Shown piece after piece: positions 22,522 to 35,439 of a stretch of 64,000 nucleotides of DNA. Both the position numbers and the translations under genes were made by a program. The stretch comes from Stenurella melanura. Taxonomy: Eukaryota > Arthropoda > Insecta > Coleoptera > Cerambycidae. The notes under the pieces were generated by a model. The model saw nothing but the letters and a program-made list of their open reading frames with translations. It was not told the DNA's origin and did not search any database. The stretch spans positions 221,442,904 to 221,506,903 of the forward strand of contig OY757309.1 in NCBI GenBank assembly GCA_963583905.1. The letters are read 5' to 3'. Numbering within the stretch: the stretch's first letter is position 1; every line of letters starts with the position of its first letter.

Positions 22522-23740
22522 GCTCTGAAGATTCTCTCGGTACAGATGAATCGTAGTTTTTATGACATTATTCTTTGGAGTGAACTTTAACATCATTATC
22601 TGTTGCATTATGCATGTTATTTTAATTCAATTTAAGTTGTTTTTGCATATAACTGGCAGGTGATTACACAATCTATTGAAAAAATTGAATATTGAAATGA
22701 TACGAAAATAGTTATTTAAAATTCATAGTGGAGTGAGTTTTGTAAATACAGTCCAGTACTCTATTTTCTTATCAGATTATGTTTAAATCTTTGGAAACTT
22801 TGCTCAACAACGTATAATTTTTATATTTTTTAATTACGTATGTTGGAAGAATTTTACTTATTGTATTTTTATTTTGGTAGTAAAATCTGCACTGATTCCA
22901 AAAAATAAGTATTGTGTATAGTGTATTTTGAGCAATAAATTCGTGAAAGAGTAATAATTATTATTTCCCCCACGTCATATTAAATTAGGTTAACAATGAT
23001 TTGTAAATATCAGCGCAACCTATTTATTGCGACATAAATTTTGAACCGGCACCATAACGACCATGTATTTTGAAAAAAAAAGTTGTTTTAAGTAGGTTTT
23101 TAAAGTTGCTCCTTTTCCAAATATTACTGATAAGTCTGTTTTTAAAATACTAATCGACGTGCATGACCGCTCTGAGCTAATATTTTGTGCGGAGTTTTTA
23201 TAAAATCTACTTTTGTACTTTTGGAACACATTTAAGTCACAACTGCAGGTTCATAGACCAAGCGCCAAAGACGGAAAAAAGGCAAATGCGTCAAATTGAT
23301 GTAGAAAAACGCTGGTTTTTTAATCGCCACTTTTGGTAATTCTGAACATGTAACTAAAAAAAATTTGTTTCATCTTAGAAACAATTTAAAAAAGAAACAA
23401 AGGAACCAATTCACTTCTTTAAACACAAAACTCGTTTTAGAAACAAACATCGATTGATTTGAAAATTTGGCCTGTAAGTATTCTTAAGATGATGTGGACC
23501 GATTATGAAAATATTATTTACTGGGCGACTTAACTTCAAAACAGCGAAGATCGGCATAACTTTTGGGATCAGGCACCAATGTAAACTTTCTTACGCTCAA
23601 ATTGGAGGTTTTTGTCTCTATCTTCATAATATAAAGAGAAAATAATTTCTAGAAATTTTATTAACTTTCCAAAAATTTAAAAATCGTTCTAAAATTCACA
23701 GTTGTTTCAAAATTCGTTTCAATTTATTTCATTTAATCGA
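22522..23740. other. Non-coding stretch
   Basis: No gene or repeat recognised. A 69-codon minus frame at 23020-23229 lacks any motif. Confidence 0.4.
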
Positions 23741-23743
23741 AAT

Positions 23744-24016
23744 AAATATTTTAAGCTTTCGGTTTTTAAAATGAGATTAGTAGAATTCCAGATATCAATA
23801 TTTTGGGCCTTAACAATGATTACATACACTTCCTTGAAAGATGCAAACGTGGAAAAGAAAATTTAAAAAAAATCCTTCTTGTAGACAAATATTTAGATAA
23901 TATTTTACCTTGCATCTAAATGTCATTAACTTTTTACATAATAGGTTGTTTCACTAAAATATTGATATCTCGGGTTCTACTGCATAATTTTAAAAATCTG
24001 AAGCTTAAGATATTTG
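23744..24016. mobile_element. Inverted-repeat MITE
   Basis: Arms of ~62 bp (23744-23809 and 23953-24016) with AATATTTTAAGCTTTC and GATATCAATATTTTGGG on the left, mirrored as CTAAAATATTGATATC and GAAGCTTAAGATATTT on the right, around ~145 bp of unrelated sequence. Confidence 0.7.
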
Positions 24017-25097
24017 CATCAATAAAATGTGAAATACCCTTGGAAACGTAAATGTATTTGACAAATTACACTGCCCCACAAAAAAAGAAAAAGTTTTTGA
24101 CTCGATGATTGTCCATGGTATTCTTATGTATTTTTGCTAAATCCAAATCCGAGGTCAAAAAAAATTCCTATACCTTTCATTTTTCGTGTAGGGGCAAAAA
24201 CATCCCTTCAATAAAGCCAATTTATGAATATAAGTACCTGTCATTAAGGAATGAAGGCGGACTATTTATCTCCCGTAGTCTTTTTTTTAATACCAAGGTC
24301 TTCAGCAAAGGGGTAACAATTCTCCCGAAGGGGTTGATACACCCTCTGCATCCCTTCTTACCCTTATAGACATAGAACTGCGTTATAAAAGCTTCTGGCT
24401 ACAAGCTCTTGAGAATGCAAAGAAGGGTGAAGGTGGAGGGCGAATGCCGCTCCAGAAGGGTATAGATACCCCCCTGCTGTATGAGCAACACAGAGGTGAA
24501 GGGAGATCTGGGAGAGCTGTTCCTTGCTTTTAGTGCAGAATGATCACAGTGCATCAACGAGAATCTAAATCAATTGCCTTGACCCAGGCCCGCCGAGGTG
24601 TTTCCTCCCGAGCCCGGCGGTTTTAGAGGGGCCCGGGTTTCACCCGAAGTTGGAGATTTGCATTTGCATTAGGTAAAACGAAAGATTCAAATGATTAGTA
24701 ATAATAACGAGTTCCGAATGATTCGTAAAGGAATATCACTTTCCGTTCTTTAAAATTTTAATCGAGGTAAATATTGAAACTCAATCAATATCACCCCCCG
24801 CTCTTCAAAATTTCGGATCGAGATGGATATTTAATTTTGAGGTATTACCTTCCTGCTTTTCAAATATTTGTCACCCTGCGCTCTTCAACATTTCGATCGA
24901 GGCAAATGTTCAATTCTAATAAATATCCTGCATCCTGCAAAGGGCGAAAATTACCCCCCAAACCCCCAAAAAGGGTACGGAAAACTTAGGATCACAAAGA
25001 TGGGGTTTTTAATTCTCAGAGGGACGACAAATGGGAATCCATCTATGTAGATTTTTTTCACTCCAGCATTCAATGCATCGCTCATAGTATCACCTAT

Positions 25098-26062
25098 TTT
25101 TTTTCTTTCTTCGATTCTTTGGGACTTCCTGCCACATGTATGTTTTCTTTCTAAGCGGTGCTAGGGGAATCTACAAAATATATCACAATTAACCAGTATT
25201 TTACTGGTAAAAAACCTCTACGCCTGTGACGTTTACGTCAAAGGATCAGTTAAAGGTTGATTTTTATAAATAAACAACACAAATAAGTATAAAAACTTGA
25301 AATTAAATATTTCGCCGACGTTTCGGAAATCTATTCTGTTTCCTTTTTCAAGGCTTTTTTAAAAAAATCTTTTTTGCTGTGTATGACAAATACACAGCTT
25401 TAAGAATGTTTGTTATATTCAATATCCATAGATACTTACTATTTACATAGAACTGTTGATATAGTTAACAGTTTTTTAGTTTCTATACAATGTTAAGTTT
25501 GTGAAGTTCTTCTTTCAACATTGGTAGCCAAGTTGTACAGACATCTACGGAACAATTTGACACGCAATTAGCCTCATTCAATAATATTATCGCGGATTCT
25601 TTAATTTTTCTTTTTTTGCTATCTGCCTCTTTTGTTAAAATTTTTGCCGAGTCCCAGTTTATTCTATGTCCATTCTATGTAAATAGTAAGTATCTATGGA
25701 TATTGAATATAACAAACATTCTTAGAGCTGTGTATTTGTCATACACAGCAAAAAAGATTTTTTAAAAAAAGCTTTGAAAAAGGAAACAGAATAGATTTCC
25801 GAAACGTCGGCGAAATATTTAATTTCAAGTTTTTATACTTATTTGTGTTGTTTATTTATAAAAATCAACCTTTAACTGATCCTTTGACGTAAACGTCACA
25901 GGCGTAGAGGTTTTTTACCAGTAAAATACTGGTTAATTGTGATATATTTTGTAGATTCCCCTAGCACCGCTTAGAAAGAAAACATACATGTGGCAGGAAG
26001 TCCCAAAGAATCGAAGAAAGAAAAAAAAAATAAGATAATGCCACAAATAACATTTAGACAAT
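25098..26062 (-). mobile_element. Penelope-like element, family 2, 5'-truncated with inverted pLTRs
   Basis: A perfect 12-bp target duplication AGTATCACCTAT flanks it (25086-25097 and 26063-26074). It consists of a minus-strand pLTR (25098-25467), a short coding remnant (25493-25684, minus) and a plus-strand pLTR (25671-26062), so the pLTRs are inverted to each other. This is the arrangement known for 5'-truncated Penelope insertions. Both pLTRs carry the CCGAAACGTCGG motif. Confidence 0.85.
25493..25684 (-). pseudogene. C-terminal end of a Penelope-type protein (GIY-YIG endonuclease domain end)
   Basis: About 60 codons in one frame: HRINWDSAKILTKEADSKKR, then KIKESAIILLNEANC, ending at a TAG at 25493-25495. 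The INWDSAKIL ... KRKIKESAII pattern is the characteristic end of the GIY-YIG domain that nicks DNA for Penelope retrotransposition. The reverse transcriptase and the rest of the endonuclease are missing. The frame is intact as far as it goes and lies directly against the pLTRs, which confirms the family. Confidence 0.78.
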
Positions 26063-27080
26063 AGTATCACCTATATTTCATGTCTTTTTGATTCATAAAC
26101 CCCATTTCATCTTCGATCATACTTGTTTCTCTAAAATTCTTTTCCACTCAATATATATAGAGAGTGCTGGAGTGAAAGAATAATCTACAGATGGATTTCC
26201 GTTTGTCATTCCTCAAAGTGTATATGTCCGGTCCTAAAAGTTTTCCTAACCCTTTTTGGAGATTTGGGGGCTAGTTTTCGTCCCTTTCCAGAGCAACTGA
26301 AGGAGATTCTCGTTAATGCACTGCGACTATTTTGAAGTAAAAACAACGAACAGTTGCTCTCCCAGATCTCCCTCCACCCCTGTGTTCCTCATATAGCAGA
26401 AGGTAGTACCGTTCTGGAGGCATAACAATCTTGTAGGAAATTTTGCCTGCTTTAATTTTGAATAGGATACCGTTTTCGTTACGATGCGCTGTTTTCGAAA
26501 TTTTAGAGAAAGAACAGAAGAAGTGACGTTCAATGTGCCCCCTGCATGTCTGCACACCCAGCTTACCTCGTAGGTCCGGAGACTTTTAGTATTATTACCT
26601 CCTAACTACTCCAAACAGCCCTAGAGTCAAAAACTCTATTCCTGAAAATGTTCTCTACATCCTCCCAAGGCCGTCGATAGAAAATCGCGGCCCGGGGGTA
26701 GTAACATACTACTCCCACCAATCTTCAATATAAACTTCGAAGAGCGGGTGGGAGTATTCCTTAAGATTGAATATTTATCTGCACATAAATTTTGAAGAGC
26801 GGGTGAAAGGAAGGGTGATATTCATTAAAATTAAATATTAATCGTAAATGACATTTTAAAGAACGGGGGAGGAAATTTTCCTTTGTCTAACAATTTCTTA
26901 TTTATCTCATTTTAAACGATACAAGTCATTCGACACTCATTTTTACTTACATCGCACTAATCATTTAAAAGTATACCTCTCTCATTTTACCTAATGCAAA
27001 TGCAAATCTCCCTCAAAACCGCCCCCCCTCCCCCGAAAAACACAGGGCCAGAGGGGAAACACCCCCGCTCCCCCCTCTCT

Positions 27081-28760
27081 ACGAGCCTGCATCACCCTAT
27101 TGAGCGTTCAGTGATTGGATTATTTGGCTATAATTGGCTAAATTTTCAACTTAATCGCATATTTAAAAAAATATACGGATTCAATTTATTTTTTTGAAAA
27201 TTTTATTACTACAACTTTCATCTGATGTAATTTTCTCTTCCTTTTCAAAAAAGTTATCGTGAAAGAACTTCGTTTATCTGGCCATTGGTTTATAAATTTA
27301 ATTAAAATTACAAAATATAACACGTCAACTGCAGTGGCCAACAACTAACTAATGAAATAGAACAAAACCACAACCCCAACAGAGAGAGGAAGAGGTGTAA
27401 TGTGATGTGAACGAGAATTTGATCAAGTAGCGATTAGTTCGAATCAATAATCAATGGGTAACGGTAGATAATTTTTAAGCTCGAACCTGCCGTAGCGCAT
27501 TTGCTGTGCTCCTTTGTGCTGTTAAATTTAAACCTCTAAAGAGCTAATTACTCTAAAGTAGTGTTCCAATGTTCGTTTCGTGGCTTCGAAAACTGGAAAA
27601 GTGCACAGTCAAAGAACACCAGGCTCATCAAAAGTGAAGCACGCCAAGAGAGAATGAAAGAGCGGATCGGGATCTCAATTGTTCCATTATTAATTTAAGC
27701 TTATTTTTCATTCTTGCGTCTCTTACGGCCGCACAATACACTTTTAAATTACCTTCACCCATATTTAATAAGAGCTTATTGATTGCTATTTTTAGGTTAT
27801 AAACGGATTAAGTATTGAGAAAATAACTACAACACTCCAATTAATCAATTGCAATCGTGTAACCTGTATCAAATTCTTAAAAAATGCAGCAAGTAGACGT
27901 CTGAGTAAATCCTTACTATATACAGGGAGATGGAGAAAGACTGAATGTGCCGCTCCCTAAAAGTTTTTTGTGTGCCACTTAAACTATTTTGTGGTTTTGA
28001 ATATTTTCACTTGGCGATAATGGCGTTTGTGATAGTGATTTTTAAACGTCGCGTGCGTGCGACGTCAGATATTTTGACATTCGTCAGCTTAGGGACAACA
28101 AACAGAAATTCCTAGTGCTAAATAGCAACTAACCAAACTTTTTATTAAATTACTACTTTTCTGGACATTTTATTACACAATTTGCCAAGTTTTGGCTGTA
28201 TTATTAATTGTGGAAGTGTGGCAATATGAAATGACGCTAGTTTCTATTAAATATCAATGATTTTTCAACTAGGAAAAGTTGAAGTTGAAACACGTCAATT
28301 GATTGCAAGCAGTGAAAAGAAATGATTTTACAGGAGTATTTCAAGTTATTTGTTAATGGTAAATTGTTATATATTAAAGTAAGGATTTTATTTATAACGT
28401 GGGTTTATGTTGTAGGCCACACTGCTGTGTTACAAGACTAGAATCAAGTTAACATAAGATGCAACTTAAAACAGCTATCAAACTGAAAGTGGTTGGGATA
28501 AAATAAGTGCTGTTAGTGCAATTTATAAACAATTTGGTATAGAAATGAACAGTGTAAATTGGTTTGACTGATATTTTTTTATCTAAACTTGAGTTGAGTG
28601 AAGACGCTCGTGTCAGAAGAGAAAAATATTACGAGACAACCGTTTTAAATATGGTACAATTCAAGAGGAACTTCAAAGAAAAGCTACAGATTGTATAAAA
28701 TCTGATAAAGTTTATAGATTAAGAATGAAAGTTCAAAGTGTCATCGATGATCTGGGGCCT
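27081..28760. other. Non-coding, mostly low-repeat stretch
   Basis: Contains an unusual C-rich boundary at 27020-27085 belonging to the preceding repeat, then AT-rich single-copy-looking DNA. Around 28560-28750 there are broken frames (e.g. TIQEELQRKATDCIKSDKVY) that might be an old transposase, but I cannot assign them. Confidence 0.35.
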
Positions 28761-28936
28761 AAATGTATTGTTTTGAAGTATATATTGTGGTTGTTTAAAA
28801 ACTACGATGATTCCTTAATATTTAAAAACTGAGTCTAAACGCTGACTTTAACCCATATTCACAGTTTTGTAATATTAAACAAGAGAATTGAGCAGTTTTT
28901 AAACACCACACGATATATTTTAAAACAATACACATT
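28761..28936. mobile_element. 176-bp inverted-repeat MITE
   Basis: Arms of ~42 bp: AATGTATTGTTTTGAAGTAT and GGTTGTTTAAAAACT on the left (28761-28803), mirrored by AGTTTTTAAACACC and ATATTTTAAAACAATACACATT on the right (28894-28936). Confidence 0.75.
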
Positions 28937-31900
28937 CACTCGTCAGATCACTCGAATTGTAATTACTTGAATATAAATGCCATCTAAGTTATATTACAAA
29001 TTGTAAACTTGGTAATAATAAATAATTGTATATTTTATCCTCGTTTACAAGCATGTATGTACAGCGTAGTCGACATTTAACTTACCTAGTGATACTAGTA
29101 AGTGATAAATGAAACAATAAAAGGAAAGGATAATATTTAATGACACACATAAGTTAGACAATAGCAACATTAATACGGCTTGATAAATGATAAAAAGTTC
29201 TTACAGAAATTACAATGGTTGCACAGCTCGGTGCATAAATATACATAGACGAAGACGAAGGGCCAACCGCCAGATAAATTGTTATAGTAAGGTCAACACC
29301 TTACTATAACTTTAAGTCCTTTGCTTAATTTGTTTCTTTTCATGAGTACCTTTTTTATAAAATCTACACATTGTATTGCATAACGGTTAACTGCTTAGCC
29401 ATAGCCATAACTGCTAATAAACTAAAAGGAATGGCGTCGCATCACCTCACTCTGTACCTTACAAATTGCAAATCAAGCTAGCGATCCTGTTTGCCAAACT
29501 TTCAGCATAATCACAATGAGTACTAAGAAATCATCTGGATCCGCAATATATACAAGGAATTAGGCTTTTGATAACGTTGAAAGTCCATAACCTAAAAAAT
29601 GGATCTGTATGTTAGTAATTATTTATAAAACGACATATGATTATGCAATTACATGGCAAACATGATTTATAATTTATAACTAATCCTTACCTTTGCGATT
29701 ATAAGCTGTTATCCTGTAAATTTCTTGGAGAGAACTTGTTGCATCCAACCACTGACCAACTGGTTGTAAACTTCGACTTTTTAATGCCTTGTAGTCCTTC
29801 TATTAACTATGCACTCCTTTAAAAAATCACGTAATTACAATATATGTGTACGTAACATTCGGAAATACATCGGCATCTGTACTAAAATATTGTTTGTTTA
29901 ACGTATAGGGATTTAAATTAATAGCAATAATTTTTTTCCATACACCAAACCTGTACACCTGTAGGACAGTTTCGTAAAATATAAACTCGTCTCCATCTTA
30001 ACAAAATTCGCCATATGAATTGATTAAGGATAACTGTGGATGTTAAATAATACAAAATTAAGTTTTAAAACTTAAAACATCACAAAATCTGCAAAGTATA
30101 CAATTTAAACAAGGCGTTCAATCAACTGATCACAAAACACAAAGTGGCGGCCATTTGCATTTCTTCAGAATTCCCTAAACTAGTTACATACGAAATTAGC
30201 TTCAATAATATAAGTAGAATAGAAATCAATTTTGATAATTTTATTGACTTTTCTGTGTCACGTGACGTTCACTCTTTCTCGATCGTACTGTACTTGATTT
30301 AATGAAATATGTAACTTGTAGTCGGACAATGTTTTTACAGTTATCGTAGACAATACATTTTTCTACAGAAATGCATTTTATAACACGCTAAACTCAAATA
30401 TAATGAATAATAATGTCGGTGTGCATGTGTATTTCTTGTAAAACATAACTTCTGTTAGACTTAAAACATATAGATATTTCAAAGATACATATGTAAAATA
30501 TTTTGGTAGATTAGTTTCTATGGAAATTGGGACATATCTACTGAATCGGGTGATTGCCAGGGGCCTGTAAAATATCATGTTTTAATAAAGTATGTTTCAT
30601 TATAATAATTTTAGGACAAAATGTTATTAATAATGTGATTAAGCATACAAAAATACGAAGGGGTACAAAATGTCGAAATCGAAGGTTCGAACGAGCCTTA
30701 GGTAGATTAGGTGTATTTGTTAATTTGATCTTAAAATATCGTGACTGCGAATGTCTATTTGAATAATAATAATAATAAAAAGCATTGTCTGTGTACTTAA
30801 GTTCAGTGGTATTGTTAATGAACCCTGTAAAATGACACTTTTTTAATATGAAACTATTTAAAAAAAATTAAAATGAGACCAAATTCTCATAAAAAAATCG
30901 AATTTGAGACATTGTCACTTCGCGAAAGAACGAAAAACGCCTTTGGCATCGTCTTTTATTTAAAAATCAATAAAAAATTATTTCACTAAAAATGTCTTTG
31001 AAAATAGAATCGCGAACGACGGAAAATCGTCTTTGAGCACCGTCGTCGTTCAAAAACTATTTTCGAAAGTACTGAAAACTGGACTGGAAAATTTAAAAGA
31101 CAGGCGGGAATCCGATCCGCTAGTTGAACTTTTCGAAAGTACCACGAAAATTTTTATAAGTACCCTAAAGTCCAATAAAAATAGTCTCAAAATTCAGAGT
31201 CGATGAATTGATACCGATGGACTCAAAGTATGTCATAAAAAGGACTAGGCAGGCATCGTCATAGGGGTTGCTAAATGTTACTACAATTGAGGTAACAGAA
31301 AGCTTTTATGATTATTTATTAATAAAACTTCCTGAATATTAGCCATATTCCCGAGGGAAAAGTGATATAATGTAAAAACTAATCTACAACAATCAGTCTA
31401 TCATTTTTCTCAGTTGGTGCAATCACAATGCACATACCACACAGTCAGATTTCTTTTAGTTGACCCGACAGCACTGCTGTCAACAAACATCAATAAAACT
31501 TGCTGTGGTTTTTATAAATAATTTCCAATATATGTAAAACACTAGAATTTGGCACAGTTGTTGACTATAATATATACATGTAACATCCATTAAATTTTGA
31601 TAAAGCGTCCTTGTAGGATATCAGCATTCTTGTGTAAGCAAGAAAAAGCAGGAATGACATTCAAAATTGTAGATTATATTGTATTCAGTACGGCAGAAAC
31701 TAAAGAATAATAAAGGCTATAACGTGAACTCCAGGTGTTTTAGTGACAAAAAAGCAGTATATTATTGTCCCCAATAGGGTGCAAGAAAGTTTAGATGTTT
31801 CAGTCCATTAGAGAAACGGTTATTTTGCTAGTTCTAGCACAGAATCACAAATTATTCGATAGGAAAGGATACCACTACGATAAATCATAAAAATAAAATA

Positions 31901-34010
31901 ACCAAAATTTAATAATAATTTGCGAATGAGAGAGTGCAGCAGCTGAAAATATGTACTTATTTTTAACTGAGATTCTGCAGATGGTAACAACGTACGCTTG
32001 TTCTTCTTATTTATAATGTCTCGGTATCTTTCTATAGCATAGCATGTTTAACAGAGTCACTGCATGTTTTTATCTGATGCAGTAACCTGTTAAGCACCAC
32101 TTTTATCAGCTCCTTTATAGCACTAATTCAACGTTATGAAGGGCCACTTCTTATACCAACTAGTTTTATTTGAACCACTAACTGGCCTATATTGTGCCCT
32201 TTCAGGTTGATGTGGCCCCAAAACGATAGGATGTAGGAGAATATGACTATTTAGTCCATGTTTAAAATGGGTCAGATGTCGCTTAAATCCAGTTACTATT
32301 GGACGTTTTGTTTATGCAATATATTTAGTTGCAATTTTTATATCTGATTTTGAAATTTTTATTCCTCAGTTTATCAAAAAGTAGTAATTTATTTCCAGAT
32401 GAATACACAACTACTATCTATAAATTCAAATAAAAAATATATATTAAAATATTATTTAAATACTCATTGAGTTATACAGTTTTTCCTAACACGTTTTTAA
32501 AGTCATGTTAAATCTCAGTTATTTAATGTAGACATTACGGCTAAATACTTTGAATTATATCATAAAGCTCACTATGCTCATTATTGAGGTATCTCTAGAG
32601 CTGTCTGTTTATAGTCTTATGTTAATAGAAGTTTTTATTATTTTACATTTTTAGTACTGAAAATACATATGGGGATCGTTTAAACATAAGCGACATGTAA
32701 CAGCCGACTCGCCAGATAGAAGAAACCATAAATGCACAAACATTCAACAAACATAAATGTTGTAACCGCAGTCGTTGATTGTTCATACTTTTGGTTTATA
32801 AGTATTTATTTATGTGACCCTAAAAACGCCAGGAAACATGATAAGAAAATATTTCCGGCATTACAACCAAAATGTTTATTAACTTTCAATTAGAAAATTA
32901 TCAATTCTCTCAGGTATTTTAAATACGCCTATGATACTTGCCTAAGGTAACGTCTGTGAATATATTTTCATTAACATATAGTATTTTCCTGATTTTCTCA
33001 AAACCGTCTGCCTTCTGTTTCATTTTTTTTACATGTATGTACAAGACATAATGTGCTTGTTGTTTTGTTTTGAAAATATGATATATTTATCCTAACTCAT
33101 AATATGAAACAAAAACATGTTTTTCCACGTAATTGGTAATGATCAAATATATTCACGCAATTTTGTGTGCTATTTACAGAATATAATGGATTGTATGATT
33201 AAGGTAAATAATGAAAATAATGTGAAACAAAGTAGAAAAATATTTATCGATACAGAGATTGTTTGGCTTCATATGCGTAAGTAGGTAGCATGTAAATTAT
33301 ATTTATATATGTAACACAAGTCGAATCAATCTTAAATCATCATTTTGTTTCTCTAATATTGAGACCAGAAATTGTACTAATATGAGAAGTCTTGCCAAGT
33401 TCATGGAAAAAAGGTGATAAGTGCGGCAAAGAAACAACTCACCTCTTCAGGCACAAACTTAGATCTGTTATAGTTCGCTACATATATTTAAGACACATAA
33501 AAAAAGTCATAAAACGGACCGGACCGTAAATCACTGAACAATTACATATGAAAAATATTTATACATTTAATATGTTTAAAGTACATTTGCATCATCTACT
33601 TCGAGGGAACATTTAGCTATAAGTGCCCGAAATTTGAACTTGGTCCAGTATTTATTTGAAAAAAATTGAGTTTAAATGGTTAAGCTGGTTTCATTGTATT
33701 TTTTATTTTAAGATTTTTATTTTTTTACATCGGGCTTGAACAGGTCGTTAGATAATATTATTGTTTACAACTGTTGTCTAAAAGAACTTTATCTATAGGT
33801 ACCTATTACTTAAAAAAAAATGTCCTGGAAAAACTTTATTTTGAAAATTCTTTTGGCTGAAAAAAATTAACGAGAGAAATTTATATTCACCAATGTAGAT
33901 ACCAGTCTAAAATCATGAAATCCAGCTACTATAAGAACAGCAACCTTTCATTTCACTTTGAGGCAAAACATTCTCAGGTACTTAATAAATCTGCATGCTG
34001 GGCAGGCCAT
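28937..34010. other. Low-repeat AT-rich DNA, no gene recognised
   Basis: The longest part of the window without recognisable elements. No coding domain, RNA gene or tandem array was seen. Short open frames at 30378-30578 and 30554-30766 lack motifs. It may be intronic or intergenic host DNA. Confidence 0.45.
29281..29310. repeat. Perfect 13-bp hairpin
   Basis: GTTATAGTAAGGT and ACCTTACTATAAC flank a 4-nt loop. No T-run or tRNA boxes are next to it; its role is unknown. Confidence 0.8.
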
Positions 34011-34420
34011 TTAAGGTGGCCATTCCCTAGAAAGAGACATCCGATAGGGAAATATTTATAATTTTTGCCCATAACTTTTTTTCTTAGTACGTATATTTAA
34101 AAAAATATATAAGAGTACCTACGTAAAACTATAACAAGACTTTCACTATGAATTTTCACTCAATAATTTCAGTAGTTTGCAAAATAGCTCGATTTAAAAC
34201 TACGAAATGGGAAGATTAGCACAATTTTTAAATTTAAATCGAGCTATTTTGCAAACCACTAAAATTATTGAGTGAAAATTCATAGTAATAGTCTTGTTAT
34301 GATCTACTTAGGTACTCTTATATATTTTTTTAAATATACGTACTAAGAAAAAAAAGTTATAGCTAAAAATAGTAAATGTTTCCCTATCGGATGTCTCTTT
34401 CTAGGGAATGGCCACCTTAA
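34011..34420. mobile_element. 410-bp palindromic MITE with TTAA at both ends
   Basis: Arms 34011-34197 and 34234-34420 are nearly perfectly reverse-complementary, and both ends read TTAAGGTGGCCATTCCCTAG. The centre holds TAGCTCGATTTAAA and its mirror around ~36 bp. TTAA at the borders is the target preferred by piggyBac transposases, and CCCTAGAAAGA inside resembles piggyBac tips, but the tip is offset from TTAA, so the superfamily stays open. Low divergence between arms suggests a recent insertion. Confidence 0.82.
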
Positions 34421-35435
34421 GTATAATGTTTTCTTTTTGTAAAATCTGAGATAATCAATCAACTGTTTTGTCCTTAATTTGATAGAAGCGAGTGTGTTAC
34501 TTTCATCAAAATATTTCATGCAAACCTTTTATTTCGTTTATAACATTATAATGCTAAAAAAAGTCAATATCTCTGGATACTAGGCTACAAGTATTAATTT
34601 TGACACCAAGCAGTAAAATAATGCAATATAAATAATGTTTCTTTTAACTTAGAAAAACTACAAACCAATTAATAGAGTTGGGTTTAAAAAAGTGAACTGA
34701 TTAAACATTTCGTCATAGCGGTTTCGATGGATTATGGAAAAAATATGTGAAACCAATGAATAATTAACTCATAATACATAAATACGAAAACAAGATCTAA
34801 GTTGTCCATTTCAGTAAAAAAAATTGGGTCGCATGGTGACTAATTATTTCATTTTATTTAAAAGAGCCGCGTCAGACTTAAGTTAACGGAATCGTACACT
34901 TCACTAAATCTGGTCGTTGAGCAAACAAAGGGAAATGACATTTTCTGTCTGTCTTCAACAAATTTAAATTGCTCTTTGTGTGACTCATCCTTACTACCGC
35001 ATAACCAAGATCGCTTCTTTCCGCTACTCACAGGAAAACATCCACACAATCAAATAAAGCGTATAAAAATAATTACCTATAATTTTATTTTATTACTTAA
35101 TTTATCGTTTTTAATACTCATTACGTAGACAATCTGTCATTTATGGTATAATAAATAACTAATATTTTAATTATTTATTAGATACCAAAGTTAATAGCAT
35201 TTTATCAAGAGTGTCATAAATTTTTTTTTAGAATAGGTACCTTGTACGGTTGTATTTATACTGATAGCTAATGAAGAAATAATAATAGTAGTATTTGTAT
35301 CTTTACTAGCTAAAGAACCTGCAATTAAATTACAAAAAATATACAATGCATTTCAATGAAAACTGTCCACCCTAAATAAATCTGGATACATGGATTTTCG
35401 TTCATTCATTCGTTCATTCGTTCATTTTGTTACAT
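34421..35435. other. Non-coding stretch
   Basis: No recognised gene. A 63-codon minus frame (34858-35049) resembles no family known to me. A TTCATTCATTCGTTCATT run lies near 35400-35425. Confidence 0.4.
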
Positions 35436-35439
35436 TTTC

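Larger units (their letters stand above)
24430..27080. repeat. Rearranged inverted duplication enclosing a Penelope-like insertion
   Basis: Three blocks occur on both sides in opposite orientation. Block A (24440-24570 with 26285-26430) shares GGGAGATCTGGGAGAGC-like sequence. Block B (24575-24930 with about 26640-27080) shares GAGATTTGCATTTGCATTAGG and GCTCTTCAAAATTT. Block C (24935-25075 with 26150-26290) shares AATCCATCT and CACTCCAGCA. The left order is A-B-C, whereas the right, read in reverse, is B-A-C, so one block has moved. Short open frames here are in the repeats and look non-coding. The GCTCTTCAA unit is itself repeated two or three times in B. Confidence 0.65.

Noticed and set aside
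34011..34420. Firm assignment to piggyBac
   Set aside because: TTAA borders and CCCTAGAAAGA fit, but the CCC tip is not adjacent to TTAA and no transposase is present.
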